A stretch of DNA of 64,000 nt from CBDCYS01 sp965224215 (GTDB lineage Bacteria; Acidobacteriota; Terriglobia; Bryobacterales; UBA6623): positions 214,395 to 278,394 of the forward strand of contig CBDCYS010000044.1 of assembly GCA_965224215.1 (NCBI GenBank), given 5' to 3'. This document shows, in pieces, positions 9,242 to 18,314 of the stretch. The translations under genes were made by a program, and so were the position numbers. Under the pieces are notes generated by a model. The model was not told where the DNA came from. It was given only the letters and a program-made list of their open reading frames with translations, and made no database searches. Each line of letters begins with the position of its first letter. Position 1 is the stretch's first letter.

Positions 9242-9354
9242 ACTTCGATTCATCGAGCCCTCGTTTCATCGTTTCAAGGCTGCACTCTTATCGGATAAAG
9301 GCCGGTTAGATGCCGTTTAGGAATAATGTCTGGGAACAAATGTTTGGAACAAAT

Positions 9355-11114
9355 TGTCAACGCCAAGTAGAAATGTCCTATTCGCTGCCAAGTAGAAATG
9401 TCCGCTTTGGGGCAGGTGGCTGGAGAGGCGATGGTAGAGTGGTTGGCGTTGAGGGCAGGGTCGCGCCTGCTCTTGATGCCCAAGGCCGAAGCGATGGAGC
9501 TGGCTCCCAAGCAATCGGCTGAAGCAGACGACCCTCTGGCCTCCCGGTCAGAGGGTTTTCTGTTCGTGACAGAGATTGCTTTGGTGAAGCTTCGGAGCGG
9601 AGGCCTTGGGCTTCGCCAACGCGACGATCGCCGGGCGCCGTTTGCCCGGCGCTCCCCATAGCGTCTTGGTTTGGCAGCGACTCCTAGTCCTGCGTATCGT
9701 CTCGCCGAGCGCCGGATGCCTGCGCCGCTTGCCACACAGGCGGGCTGTCTTTCAGATCGAAGTCCTTCATCCAGTCGCTGCTTCGCTTGCCGGCAGCTTT
9801 GCCGCCAGCCTTCTCGGCCGCTGCCGCAGCGGGTTCCGCCTGGGCGCTCTTGGGCTGCGGGCGCTCCGATTGGGGCTGCGCGCCGCAGCGCTTCAGCGCC
9901 AGTTCGTGCTTGCCGAAGCGCGCGGCCAGGACACCGTCCAGGCGTCTCTCCACCCGCACTCGGCTGTTTCGCAGACCCGGCACAATCGCCTTGCGGTCGA
10001 TTTGATAGCTCTTTCCCCGGAAGCGAATCGTGTAGTCGTTGGCGACCCGCCGCGTCTCGACCTGGCTCAGCGCCGAGTCCAGATCGTGCTCGGGACCTAG
10101 CTCGCGATGCGCCTCGTCGGGGTGAGCCGGCTGCACCCGCAACGTGGCGTTCCACCAGGGCAGAAACTCGCTTTCCAGGTAGGCGTTGGCCTGTTCGATC
10201 GTCGTGGCCCCGGCCACCCGCAGACCCTTCACCAGGCGGTCCTGGGCGGTGCCAAAGCTGCGCTCGACGCGGCCTTTGGCCTGCGGCGAATAGGCCGTGA
10301 TCGATTCGATGTCCAGCTCCTGGAGCGCCCGCCCGATCTGCGTGGGAGGCAAGAGCTTGGGATCCTCGCCGGCGCTGTTTTTGGGCGTGTTGACCAACAG
10401 GCTGGCGCGGTCGGTGTAGAAGGCTACGGGTCGGCCGTTTTGTTCCAGATACGTCTTCAGCAAACGGCGATTCTCTTCGCCCGAGTCGTGCCGGACGAAG
10501 CGCGCCAGCAACTCGCTGCTGGCGTCGTCGATCATGCCGATCAGGTACAGCTTCTCCCCGCGTCCCTCCAGCCAGTCGTGCTCGGAGGTGTCCCATTGCA
10601 CCAGCTCGCAGCGGCAACTGCGGCGGGGCCGCCACGGATGCGGGCGTCCTGACTTGCGGCGGCGGGGCTTCCACAGGCCCGCGGCGGCCATCCAACGGCG
10701 CAGCGTTTCGCGGCCGACTTGGACGCCGTGGCGCTGCTCGAGATACTCCGCCGTCAGAGTCGGGCCAAAGCCGGCGTAGACGGGTTGGGAGAGGATTGCC
10801 ACGGCTTGTTTTTCCGCCTTGGCGCTGAGCTTGCGGTTGGACGCGCGGCCCCGCGCGGCATGGACCACGGCCTGGTCGCCTTCGCTGCGAAGCTTCGCCA
10901 GCAGCCGCCTCAGATGCCGTTCGCTGAGGCCCGTCTGCTGGGCGGCCTGCTTTTGCGTGATGAGTTTTTTGTCTGCTTTGCGCAGCGCCACCAGCCGGTC
11001 GCGCTCTCGTTGTGTCATTAGTAGTTGTCCTTGCTTGCTCACCCCTCCAGGCTGACCTTGTTAATAGGACATTTCTACTTGGCACGTTTAGGACATTATC
11101 ACTCGGCAGCGACA
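9355..11114 (-). mobile_element. IS1202-type (ISNCY) insertion sequence
   Basis: 1,760 bp. Both ends begin TGTC and each end carries two copies of a roughly 17-bp unit, GCCAAGTAGAAATGTCC: at 9362-9378 and 9387-9403 on the left; inverted at 11067-11083 and, degenerate, at about 11088-11108 on the right. Such doubled end motifs are typical of this group. The flanks 9340-9354 and 11115-11129 match at 14 of 15 bases (ATGTTTGGAACAAAT against ATGTTTAGAACAAAT), which may be a long target duplication. Carries one transposase gene, described separately. Confidence 0.8.
9684..11018 (-). CDS. IS1202-type (ISNCY) transposase
   Basis: 444 residues from the ATG at 11018, preceded by AAGGA; a GTG eight codons upstream is also in frame. 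The N-terminal third is helix-turn-helix DNA binding (ITQKQAAQQTGLSERHLRRL). The catalytic core is rve-like DDE: WDTSEHDWLEG, then AFYTDRASLL, then AKGRVERSFG with the glutamate. The C-terminal 60 residues are Ala/Pro/Lys-rich and low in complexity. No frameshift is visible, so the element could be active. The large opposite-frame reading frames across it are shadows. Confidence 0.85.
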   Translation of the reverse strand: MTQRERDRLVALRKADKKLITQKQAAQQTGLSERHLRRLLAKLRSEGDQAVVHAARGRASNRKLSAKAEKQAVAILSQPVYAGFGPTLTAEYLEQRHGVQVGRETLRRWMAAAGLWKPRRRKSGRPHPWRPRRSCRCELVQWDTSEHDWLEGRGEKLYLIGMIDDASSELLARFVRHDSGEENRRLLKTYLEQNGRPVAFYTDRASLLVNTPKNSAGEDPKLLPPTQIGRALQELDIESITAYSPQAKGRVERSFGTAQDRLVKGLRVAGATTIEQANAYLESEFLPWWNATLRVQPAHPDEAHRELGPEHDLDSALSQVETRRVANDYTIRFRGKSYQIDRKAIVPGLRNSRVRVERRLDGVLAARFGKHELALKRCGAQPQSERPQPKSAQAEPAAAAAEKAGGKAAGKRSSDWMKDFDLKDSPPVWQAAQASGARRDDTQD

Positions 11115-11154
11115 ATGTTTAGAACAAATTTGATTTGATGTTTAGCGTGTGTAA

Positions 11155-12954
11155 CCTGAATTATGCACAGATTCGGCGTAGCCATCGTCGATGGAGTTGT
11201 GGCGATAGCGGCACTCGTGTCAACTCAGTGATTTCGCAAGTCGTCTTTTCTGCTGTTTCCCTCCCCGTTTGAGCCGCCTCCTGATCCCGGCAGGGCAAAA
11301 GCGGGCTGGCAAGCGGCGTGTTCCCAGTACGTTGCGGCGAGTGCATGAAATTTTATGCATGGAGTGCCCCTCAACTCAGCGCACCCTCCACCACCGGCGC
11401 CAAGCTCGATCCCGGCGGCCCCATCGCCCGCAGCCGTCGCATCAGCCGTTCAAACAGGCCCTTTTCCTGATAATGATCGCTGTAGCTGACACCCGTTCTG
11501 CCGGCGTGCCGCCAGATCTTGGCCGCCACGAACAGAAAACGCAGCCGCGCCGTCGCCAGGGTGGTGTGCCGCAGCGTCTCCACGCTGGCCTGGGCTTCGC
11601 GGTTGAACAGCAGCAGCCAGCAGTTGAGATTGTAGGCCAGCATGGCCAACTGAAAGTGATTGCGGTTCATGTCAAAGCGGCGCGAGGGATGGGCCGCCAG
11701 CCCGGCGTCGTTGTTGGCCTCCTTGATCAGGTTCTCGGCTCCGGCGCGCTGATTGTAAAACCACACCACCGCCGCGATCGGCTCGGCCAGATTGGTGACA
11801 AACACGCGGTAGGTGTAAGCGCTGGTGGCGAACAACTGGTATTGCTCGGCCGCGCCGGCCTTGGGCTCGTTTTCGTAACGCAGCGCCAGGAAACGGCAGG
11901 CCCGCGCCCAGCCTTGCGGTTGGTAGAGGAATTCGCATTCCGCGGCCGCGTCGGAGCGGGGAGAGGGTTTCCATTCTGCTTGCTGCAAGCGCTCGACCAG
12001 GCGCCGCGTTTTGCGCGCCACGATGACGAACTGACAAGCCGCCTTTTCATAGGCCTCCACCGCCTCCCAGCAATAAAAGCCGGAATCGGCCCGCGCCAGG
12101 ATTTTCTTCACGCCGCCCGGCAAAGTCCGGAAAGCGCTCTCGAGGTGGGCGGCGATCTGTCGGCCCGTGGGCCGGTCGCCGTTGCGCAACCCGCCCATCA
12201 GGTATTCGCGCGTCTCGGCCAGGAAGGTCAGTATCGGCTGGTAGCTGCGCTTGCCCTTGTTCTTGGGGTTGTAGCTCTTGCGCCCGCCCATCTGGCGGCC
12301 GTAGAGGGTATGCACGGTGGTGTCGGTGTCCAGCGTCACCGTCTCCAACTTCACGTGGGCCGCGGCCCAGACTCGTTCCCGCAGCTGGCGCTGAATGGAA
12401 AGGATCTGCTTCGCCACGTTGAGGTGCAGCGAGGCCAGAAAGCGCCACAGCGTGGACTGCGGCGGCAGACGCGTCACTTGCAAGATGCCGGTCAGGATGG
12501 GGTCGCGAGCGATGAAGCGGAGTTGGTTGAGCCGCGCAAAGCCGACATAGAGGCCGAGCACGAGGGCCAGCACGAACTGGTAGGGGCTCATGGCTCGGGT
12601 GAGCCGTTTGGTCGTGAGGGTTTCTTCCAGCAGCGCTTGGAAACCGAGTTTTTCGAGCAGGGTGGCGACGGGCAGCAAGCCGCCGTAGGGAGTCAGATTC
12701 TTGCCACGGAAGTGATAGGGCGTGGCAGCCCCGATTTTATTGGGCCGCGGGGCCCTCGCGCCGGGGCCTTGTTTGACGGGCCTTCGGGAGCTATGCTGTT
12801 TTCGTTTGGTAACCATTTGGGTGACCTCCTTGGGGTTGACTGGCGAAGCTGAAATCTTTGCCAGCCTACCTTTTTACCCCATGTTTTCGGGGGTCCCCAA
12901 ATGGTTCCTGGCGGCTCAGCCCTCACCAGGTGCACCGGCAGTGCATAATTCGGG
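11155..12954 (-). mobile_element. IS1380-family element, copy 1
   Basis: 1,800 bp, bounded by CCTGAATTATGCAC and its inverse; in this copy the right end reads TTCGGG instead of TTCAGG. The element ends are defined by copies 3 and 5, where 5-bp target duplications sit right outside these bases. Here the outside 5-mers differ (TGTAA left, TGTTA right), so the original flanks have been lost or exchanged. Only 40 bp separate it from the IS1202-type element. Carries one transposase gene. Confidence 0.9.
11371..12816 (-). CDS. IS1380-family transposase, copy 1
   Basis: 481 residues; start ATG after a GGAGGTCACCCAA ribosome site. DDE transposase of the IS4/IS1380 kind. First acidic motif TLDTDTTVHTLYG (Asp163/Asp165) is followed by the family block SYNPKNKGKRSYQP; second acidic motif ARADSGFYCWE (Asp244); third AGAENLIKEANND with the glutamate of the YREK-like motif. 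Differences from the other copies: Leu at residue 72 (Ile elsewhere) and AAAE where the others have DADAE. Full length and intact. Long reading frames on the opposite strand are shadows. Confidence 0.93.
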   Translation of the reverse strand: MVTKRKQHSSRRPVKQGPGARAPRPNKIGAATPYHFRGKNLTPYGGLLPVATLLEKLGFQALLEETLTTKRLTRAMSPYQFVLALVLGLYVGFARLNQLRFIARDPILTGILQVTRLPPQSTLWRFLASLHLNVAKQILSIQRQLRERVWAAAHVKLETVTLDTDTTVHTLYGRQMGGRKSYNPKNKGKRSYQPILTFLAETREYLMGGLRNGDRPTGRQIAAHLESAFRTLPGGVKKILARADSGFYCWEAVEAYEKAACQFVIVARKTRRLVERLQQAEWKPSPRSDAAAECEFLYQPQGWARACRFLALRYENEPKAGAAEQYQLFATSAYTYRVFVTNLAEPIAAVVWFYNQRAGAENLIKEANNDAGLAAHPSRRFDMNRNHFQLAMLAYNLNCWLLLFNREAQASVETLRHTTLATARLRFLFVAAKIWRHAGRTGVSYSDHYQEKGLFERLMRRLRAMGPPGSSLAPVVEGALS

Positions 12955-13031
12955 TGTTAGAATTTGCCCTGCTCGGGACGATTGCGAGTTGCCGAGCCGC
13001 CCGAAACGACAGAAACGCGCCGGACCTCTGA

Positions 13032-13314
13032 ATGAACTCTGACCTGAACAACGTTTCGTTGGAACAACACGTTTCTCTAGGTCAACTATTGGAATTACTT
13101 GTTGTTGGAATTCCGGGCGAGCAGACTGTACTCGACAAGAATTTCGGTGACCGCTGGGAAGCCTACCGTCCGATTTTCGAAAGGCTTTTCAACTCCGGCT
13201 ACGCTTCTCTGGCCCGAGACATCGCTCCGTCCCCGATTTTGATCAGCGAAACAGAAATTGAAACCAGCTTTCGTATTGTTCAGCAGCAGGAGCGGGACGT
13301 AGGGTTGGGTGTAA
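13032..13314 (+). pseudogene. 5' fragment of an unrecognised gene, cut by IS1380 copy 2
   Basis: The 360-bp strip between IS1380 copies 1 and 2 holds an ATG at 13032 and 94 codons (MNSDLNNVSLEQHVSLGQLL… to ERDVGLGV), then runs into the IS end and stops after one more codon. I do not recognise the family. It looks like a soluble, helical, acidic protein whose 3' part has been lost; no continuation is seen beyond copy 2. The first 77 bp of the strip hold no gene. It could be a chance frame, but codon use looks ordinary. Confidence 0.45.
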
Positions 13315-15114
13315 CCTGAATTATGCACAGATTCGGCGTAGCCATCGTCGATGGAGTTGTGGCGATAGCGGCACTCGTGTCAACTCAGTGATTTCGCAAG
13401 TCGTCTTTTCTGCTGTTTCCCTCCCCGTTTGAGCCGCCTCCTGATCCCGGCAGGGCAAAAGCGGGCTGGCAAGCGGCGTGTTCCCAGTACGTTGCGGCGA
13501 GTGCATGAAATTTTATGCATGGAGTGCCCCTCAGCTCAGCGCACCCTCCACCACCGGCGCCAAGCTCGATCCCGGCGGCCCCATCGCCCGCAGCCGTCGC
13601 ATCAGCCGTTCAAACAGGCCCTTTTCCTGATAATGATCGCTGTAGCTGACACCCGTTCTGCCGGCGTGCCGCCAGATCTTGGCCGCCACGAACAGAAAAC
13701 GCAGCCGCGCCGTCGCCAGTGTGGTGTGCCGCAGCGTCTCCACGCTGGCCTGGGCTTCGCGGTTGAACAGCAGCAGCCAGCAGTTGAGATTGTAGGCCAG
13801 CATGGCCAACTGAAAGTGATTGCGGTTCATGTCAAAGCGGCGCGAGGGATGGGCCGCCAGCCCGGCGTCGTTGTTGGCCTCCTTGATCAGGTTCTCGGCT
13901 CCGGCGCGCTGATTGTAAAACCACACCACCGCCGCGATCGGCTCGGCCAGATTGGTGACAAACACGCGGTAGGTGTAAGCGCTGGTGGCGAACAACTGGT
14001 ATTGCTCGGCCGCGCCGGCCTTGGGCTCGTTTTCGTAACGCAGCGCCAGGAAACGGCAGGCCCGCGCCCAGTCTTGCGGTTGGTAGAGGAATTCGCATTC
14101 CGCGTCCGCGTCGGAGCGGGGGGAGGGTTTCCATTCTGCTTGCTGCAAGCGCTCGACCAGGCGCCGCGTTTTGCGCGCCACGATGACGAACTGACAAGCC
14201 GCCTTTTCATAGGCCTCCACCGCCTCCCAGCAATAAAAGCCGGAATCGGCCCGCGCCAGGATTTTCTTCACGCCGCCCGGCAAAGTCCGGAAAGCGCTCT
14301 CGAGGTGGGCGGCGATCTGTCGGCCCGTGGGCCGGTCGCCGTTGCGCAACCCGCCCATCAGGTATTCGCGCGTCTCGGCCAGGAAGGTCAGTATCGGCTG
14401 GTAGCTGCGCTTGCCCTTGTTCTTGGGGTTGTAGCTCTTGCGCCCGCCCATCTGGCGGCCGTAGAGGGTATGCACGGTGGTGTCGGTGTCCAGCGTCACC
14501 GTCTCCAACTTCACGTGGGCCGCGGCCCAGACTCGTTCCCGCAGCTGGCGCTGAATGGAAAGGATCTGCTTCGCCACGTTGAGGTGCAGCGAGGCCAGAA
14601 AGCGCCACAGCGTGGACTGCGGCGGCAGACGCGTCACTTGCAAGATGCCGGTCAGGATGGGGTCGCGAGCGATGAAGCGGAGTTGGTTGAGCCGCGCAAA
14701 GCCGACATAGAGGCCGAGCACGAGGGCCAGCACGAACTGGTAGGGGCTCATGGCTCGGGTGATCCGTTTGGTCGTGAGGGTTTCTTCCAGCAGCGCTTGG
14801 AAGCCGAGTTTTTCGAGCAGGGTGGCGACGGGCAGCAAGCCGCCGTAGGGAGTCAGATTCTTGCCACGGAAGTGATAGGGCGTGGCAGCCCCGATTTTAT
14901 TGGGCCGCGGGGCCCTCGCGCCGGGGCCTTGTTTGACGGGCCTTCGGGAGCTATGCTGTTTTCGTTTGGTAACCATTTGGGTGACCTCCTTGGGGTTGAC
15001 TGGCGAAGCTGAAATCTTTGCCAGCCTACCTTTTTATCCCATGTTTTCGGGGGTCCCCAAATGGTTCCTGGCGGCTCAGCCCTCACCAGGTGCACCGGCA
15101 GTGCATAATTCAGG
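13315..15114 (-). mobile_element. IS1380-family element, copy 2
   Basis: 1,800 bp, same orientation as copy 1 and 360 bp from it. Ends are CCTGAATTATGCAC and its perfect inverse. Outside 5-mers are TGTAA on the left and TACCA on the right, so there is no target duplication. Its right end interrupts a methyltransferase gene whose other half is not found nearby. This points to a deletion or recombination at this site after insertion. Confidence 0.9.
13531..14976 (-). CDS. IS1380-family transposase, copy 2
   Basis: 481 residues, intact, with the catalytic motifs described for copy 1 all present. It has Ile at residue 72 and the DADAE form, and one private change (PQDWA where the others have PQGWA). 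The handful of differences from the other copies implies recent transposition within this genome. Confidence 0.93.
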   Translation of the reverse strand: MVTKRKQHSSRRPVKQGPGARAPRPNKIGAATPYHFRGKNLTPYGGLLPVATLLEKLGFQALLEETLTTKRITRAMSPYQFVLALVLGLYVGFARLNQLRFIARDPILTGILQVTRLPPQSTLWRFLASLHLNVAKQILSIQRQLRERVWAAAHVKLETVTLDTDTTVHTLYGRQMGGRKSYNPKNKGKRSYQPILTFLAETREYLMGGLRNGDRPTGRQIAAHLESAFRTLPGGVKKILARADSGFYCWEAVEAYEKAACQFVIVARKTRRLVERLQQAEWKPSPRSDADAECEFLYQPQDWARACRFLALRYENEPKAGAAEQYQLFATSAYTYRVFVTNLAEPIAAVVWFYNQRAGAENLIKEANNDAGLAAHPSRRFDMNRNHFQLAMLAYNLNCWLLLFNREAQASVETLRHTTLATARLRFLFVAAKIWRHAGRTGVSYSDHYQEKGLFERLMRRLRAMGPPGSSLAPVVEGALS

Positions 15115-15372
15115 TACCAGCTCCCAGTTGTAATCAATTCCATAGCTCTCATAACGGTCCGCGTACTCCTTCAGGAGGTAACCGGTACCAAACGAAATCT
15201 CCAATACTCGAGGCCCGCGGATGGCGGGAATTGCTTGAGATATCCAGTTTCGCCAGACCGGAATCAATTTCACGATCAGGTCGTACAGGCCTGCATAGCG
15301 GGTATAGCGGGTATAGGCTTGATCAAATTCCTTGGTATATCGCTTTCTATTGGTCGGCTCAAGCGAGTACAT
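15115..15372 (-). pseudogene. Class I SAM methyltransferase, 5' fragment cut by IS1380 copy 2
   Basis: About 86 codons from ATG 15372 (an earlier ATG at 15396 is possible) run RKRYTKEFDQAYTRY…YDLIVKLIPVWRNWISQAIP, then RGPRVLEISFGTGYLLKEYA, the SAM-binding motif I (VLEISFGTG), and YGIDYNWELV, where the IS begins. A methyltransferase needs another 100 or more residues, so this is a stump. A 9-bp tandem duplication gives TRYTRY. No continuation is seen on the far side of copies 1-2, so the rest was probably deleted. The next 450 bp (15373-15824) show no gene I can support. Confidence 0.7.
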
Positions 15373-15824
15373 TGGATGTTGCGCACAGTGTTTCATAGGA
15401 TTCCAGAGAGTCAGCCACCACTTGTGGCGAAAGTCGACCCAGCAGAATCTCACTATAAACTGAGTTGGCAATCTTACAGTTGACGTGGTCATCTTGGCGG
15501 ATCACGCCTTGGGTATAGAGGTCTGTCACCCTGACATGTAGGCATGCACAAGCATTTCAGCGGTTGAACCGTGAGAAATGCAGAAAACTAAGAGGTGGAA
15601 TCCTTCGTCCACAGGCGGCGTTCCCCCGATGGAGGGGCTCTCCTCGAGGCAGCGGCTAGCCCAAGGAGCAACGCGCTCGGGAGGAATCTCCACTCCTCAG
15701 TTCGGCGTGGGCTCGGCAGGGAGACAGGGTCGGTAGGAGAGGGCTTCCTCCCAAAAAAAATTGCTCGGAATATGAACTTTCCTCAAGCGTTCTTCGTTTA
15801 CACTATCGAGGTCATGATAGAAAG

Positions 15825-16517
15825 ATGATGTCGGCAGCGTCAGAAGCAATGTCGGGAGCATTGTCGGGAGCAATGACAGGTTCCTGGGGGACTCTATGGT
15901 GGGACGCGGACGCCGGACGCCAGGCCGAAGAGCGGGCCGCGAAACTGCGCATGAGCCTAGACGCCGAGCTTGTCGATCGCTGCCTGAACGGCGACCGTGG
16001 CGCTTGGGAACAACTCGTACAGTCTCATACGCGGCTGGTCTACGGTGCTTGTTACCGCTTCACGAATCAGGCCGAAGAGTCGCGCGATTTGACGCAGGAT
16101 GTCTTCCTGCGCGTGTTTCGAAGTTTGCGTACCTTCGACGCGCGAAGCGGCGGCTTCCGCACCTGGTTGATTCGCCTCACTCGTAACCTCCTGATTGATC
16201 ACTACCGCCGGACCAAGAAGCACAAAGTACTCGATTCCTTGGAAGACCAGATTCCCGTTCTCGAGGATAAAGGGCTCGTCGGGGGCAGCTCCGACCGCAC
16301 CCTGCGGAGCCGAGAGGCCGGCGAGTCGCTGCAGGCCGGGCTGCAACGGTTGTCCCCCGATCTGCGGGAAGCCGTCATTTTGCGCGACCTGCAAGAGATG
16401 GAATACAAGGAAATCGCGCAGGTTCTGCGGGTTCCCGAAGGCACCGTCAAGTCACGCATCAATCGCGGCCGAATCGAGTTAGCCAAGAACCTTCGAGCGA
16501 TGGGGGTGCGTCCATGA
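15825..16517 (+). CDS. ECF-type RNA polymerase sigma factor
   Basis: 230 residues. Region 2 runs from about 50 to 120 (AWEQLVQSHTRLVYGACYRF, DLTQDVFLRVFRSL, FRTWLIRLTRNLLIDHYRR); region 4 from about 170 to 222 (LSPDLREAVILRDLQEMEYKEI, VPEGTVKSRINRGR). It directs RNA polymerase to a regulon, normally including its own operon. The stop overlaps the next gene, a zinc-binding anti-sigma factor, by 4 bp. The N-terminal 45 residues are unusual, low-complexity (SGALSGAMTGS) and could be shortened by a later start. Two ATGs (15825, 15828) are adjacent. Confidence 0.9.
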   Translation: MMSAASEAMSGALSGAMTGSWGTLWWDADAGRQAEERAAKLRMSLDAELVDRCLNGDRGAWEQLVQSHTRLVYGACYRFTNQAEESRDLTQDVFLRVFRSLRTFDARSGGFRTWLIRLTRNLLIDHYRRTKKHKVLDSLEDQIPVLEDKGLVGGSSDRTLRSREAGESLQAGLQRLSPDLREAVILRDLQEMEYKEIAQVLRVPEGTVKSRINRGRIELAKNLRAMGVRP

Positions 16518-17137
16518 GGTGCCGGGAATTTGACGCGCTTCTCTGTGATCACCTGGACGGGACGGCGTCGCTGGAAGACCGCCGCCGAGTGGACGGTCAC
16601 GCTTCCCAATGCGGCGGTTGCGCCGCGAACTTGAGCGATGCCGAGTTTGCCCTTCGGCTCATCCAGGATGCTCCCCGGATCGAAGCTCCGCCGGAGCTGG
16701 TTCGCAGCATTATCCAGGAGACGGTCGAAGCGGCGGGTGGCATGCCCGTGCTGGCCGGGGCGGGGGCGGGGAATTACGGACTGAGCGGATTGCTGCGTCC
16801 ATTTTTCCAGCCCTTCCTGCAGCCGCGTCTCGCGATGAGCCTCGCCATGGCAATGTTTTCCTTTTCGATGATCACGTTTTACGGAAAGGGTGCGATCGAA
16901 AGGCAGGGCCAGAGCGAAGTGGCACCGGCTACGGTCGCCGCGGGGATCGCGGATGGGCTGGGTCAGGTTTGGGCGACCGGAGTCGAGTTGTACGAAACGA
17001 CGGTCTTGTTCTATCGGCTTCAGACCGAGTTTGGCGCGGGCGAGATGCAGCTTGCGTACCCGGCGTCCGATGGTGAGGCGAGTCAATCTCAGGGTGATTC
17101 CGAGGCCGGTGGCAGGTCGACGGCGGAGGGGCGGTAA
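16514..17137 (+). CDS. Zinc-finger anti-sigma factor
   Basis: 207 residues. The N-terminal zf-HC2 domain has the zinc motif H-x3-C-x2-C (GHASQCGGC) near residue 35. A membrane segment follows around residues 112-127 (AMSLAMAMFSFSMITFY), with a C-terminal outside part. This layout fits a membrane anti-sigma factor holding the preceding sigma factor until a signal. Overlaps the sigma gene (ATGA) and the next gene (TAATG), so the three are translationally coupled. Confidence 0.85.
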   Translation: MRCREFDALLCDHLDGTASLEDRRRVDGHASQCGGCAANLSDAEFALRLIQDAPRIEAPPELVRSIIQETVEAAGGMPVLAGAGAGNYGLSGLLRPFFQPFLQPRLAMSLAMAMFSFSMITFYGKGAIERQGQSEVAPATVAAGIADGLGQVWATGVELYETTVLFYRLQTEFGAGEMQLAYPASDGEASQSQGDSEAGGRSTAEGR

Positions 17138-18114
17138 TGAATTGCGCGACTCATGCGGAAACCGCGGCGGTGGCTTTCTGCCGCAACTGCGGCCGGTCGA
17201 TTTGTGAAACGTGCAGGCATGAATGGCAAGGAGTTCCGCATTGCACCGAGTGCGCCGAAAAGTTGCTGCCCGCCGCGCCTGCTACGACCGCGGCCGCTGT
17301 GGCGCTTGAGCCCGCCGCGGGTCAAACTTCCGGGGAATCCCAAACCTTTGGCTCCCCCGCGCCGCTGAACGTTGCTCCGACGAACGTTGCTCCGACGAAC
17401 GTTGCCGCGACGAACGTTGCTGCGGCGAACGCTGGTCCGCGTTCGAGTTCGTGGGGCCAGGCTTCTGCTCCGCACACCGGTTCATGGGACGCCCCTTCTC
17501 CGGCCTTGGCATTTCTGGCTGGACTCATTCCCGGTGTCGGAGCTGTGTACAACGGCCAGTATGCAAAGGGCGTGGTCCATGCGCTTGTCTGGGGCGGGCT
17601 GCTGAGTACGGCGATTGCCACGGAACGAACCGGCCCTCCCGGCAGTGTGGCAGTGTTCATCATCTTGTTGGTGATGACGAGCTTGTATATGCCGATCGAG
17701 GCTCTGCACACGGCCCGGGCGATTCGGCGCGGCGAAGCGGTGGATGAATTCTGGGGACTGTTCGGCCTGGGCCGAGGCGCTGGTTCCTCGCCGGTCGGCG
17801 GCGTGCTGCTGATTCTGATGGGAGTTGTGTTCCTGCTTCACTCGCTGGGCTACTGGAGGCTTGGCGATGCGGCGCGTTTCTGGCCGGTGACTCTCATTGC
17901 TCTTGGAGTGCACTTGCTGTACCGGCGCATCAAGGAGCAGTCCGCCAGTGCGGCGGCAGAACCGGAGGAATCGTCACGGCACGGCGGCCTGCCTTCCATC
18001 CGAGTATCTGACCCAGCTCCGTCTGAGAGCCGATTGGCTGCTGATGTGGAACCGGTGGCAACGTATCAGCGGGAACCTCAGGCAACCGAGGCGAGCAGCG
18101 CACGGGCTGAATAG
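17137..18114 (+). CDS. B-box zinc-finger multipass membrane protein
   Basis: 325 residues. The N-terminal B-box-like zinc domain is dense in Cys/His (MNCATHAETAAVAFCRNCGR, then ICETCRHEWQ, PHCTECAEKLL). A low-complexity linker follows with repeats (NVAPTNVAPTNVAATNVAA). Then come membrane segments: LAGLIPGVGAVYNGQYAKGV, like the small TM2-type 'GxGxxYNGQ' proteins, and a LiaF/DUF5668-like pair (GGVLLILMGVVFLLHSLGYW, WPVTLIALGVHLLYRR). Third gene of the sigma operon, coupled by TAATG. Role unknown; probably part of the same envelope response. Confidence 0.78.
   Translation: MNCATHAETAAVAFCRNCGRSICETCRHEWQGVPHCTECAEKLLPAAPATTAAAVALEPAAGQTSGESQTFGSPAPLNVAPTNVAPTNVAATNVAAANAGPRSSSWGQASAPHTGSWDAPSPALAFLAGLIPGVGAVYNGQYAKGVVHALVWGGLLSTAIATERTGPPGSVAVFIILLVMTSLYMPIEALHTARAIRRGEAVDEFWGLFGLGRGAGSSPVGGVLLILMGVVFLLHSLGYWRLGDAARFWPVTLIALGVHLLYRRIKEQSASAAAEPEESSRHGGLPSIRVSDPAPSESRLAADVEPVATYQREPQATEASSARAE
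17368..17442 (+). repeat. 15-bp in-frame tandem repeat
   Basis: Five 15-bp units of AACGTTGCTCCGACG and variants lie inside the B-box protein gene and code for NVAPT-like pentapeptides between the zinc domain and the membrane part. The first two units are identical and later ones diverge. Being a multiple of three, copy number can change without a frameshift. Confidence 0.85.
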
Positions 18115-18314
18115 CGCGCAGCGTGTAGGATAGCCGCCGAGGGCGTGAACCCGGAGCTAGCCGAGGCGTGGCCGCGGGACCTGCCGTATGCGTCCAAGCG
18201 TGCCGCGCCATTCGTGGCCACGTGTGTTTTTCCAGCTAGGCTGCATTCTCATCACGTGGCCAGACGAAGGGCACGTGACGAAGTGCGCGAGTGCGAACCG
18301 AATAGAGCGCAAAC

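Noticed and set aside
9274..11115. A 613-codon frame overlapping the IS1202-type transposase in another frame
   Set aside because: Arg/Gln-rich nonsense composition; the transposase frame has the DDE and HTH motifs.
11269..12852. A 527-codon frame opposite each IS1380 transposase, open in all five copies
   Set aside because: It lies entirely opposite the transposase, keeps only the conservation that near-identical copies force on it, has an Arg/Gly/His-rich composition typical of GC-rich shadows, and has no recognisable motif.
15595..15828. A 77-codon plus-strand frame before the sigma factor
   Set aside because: No ribosome site, no recognisable family, Arg-rich composition; likely chance.
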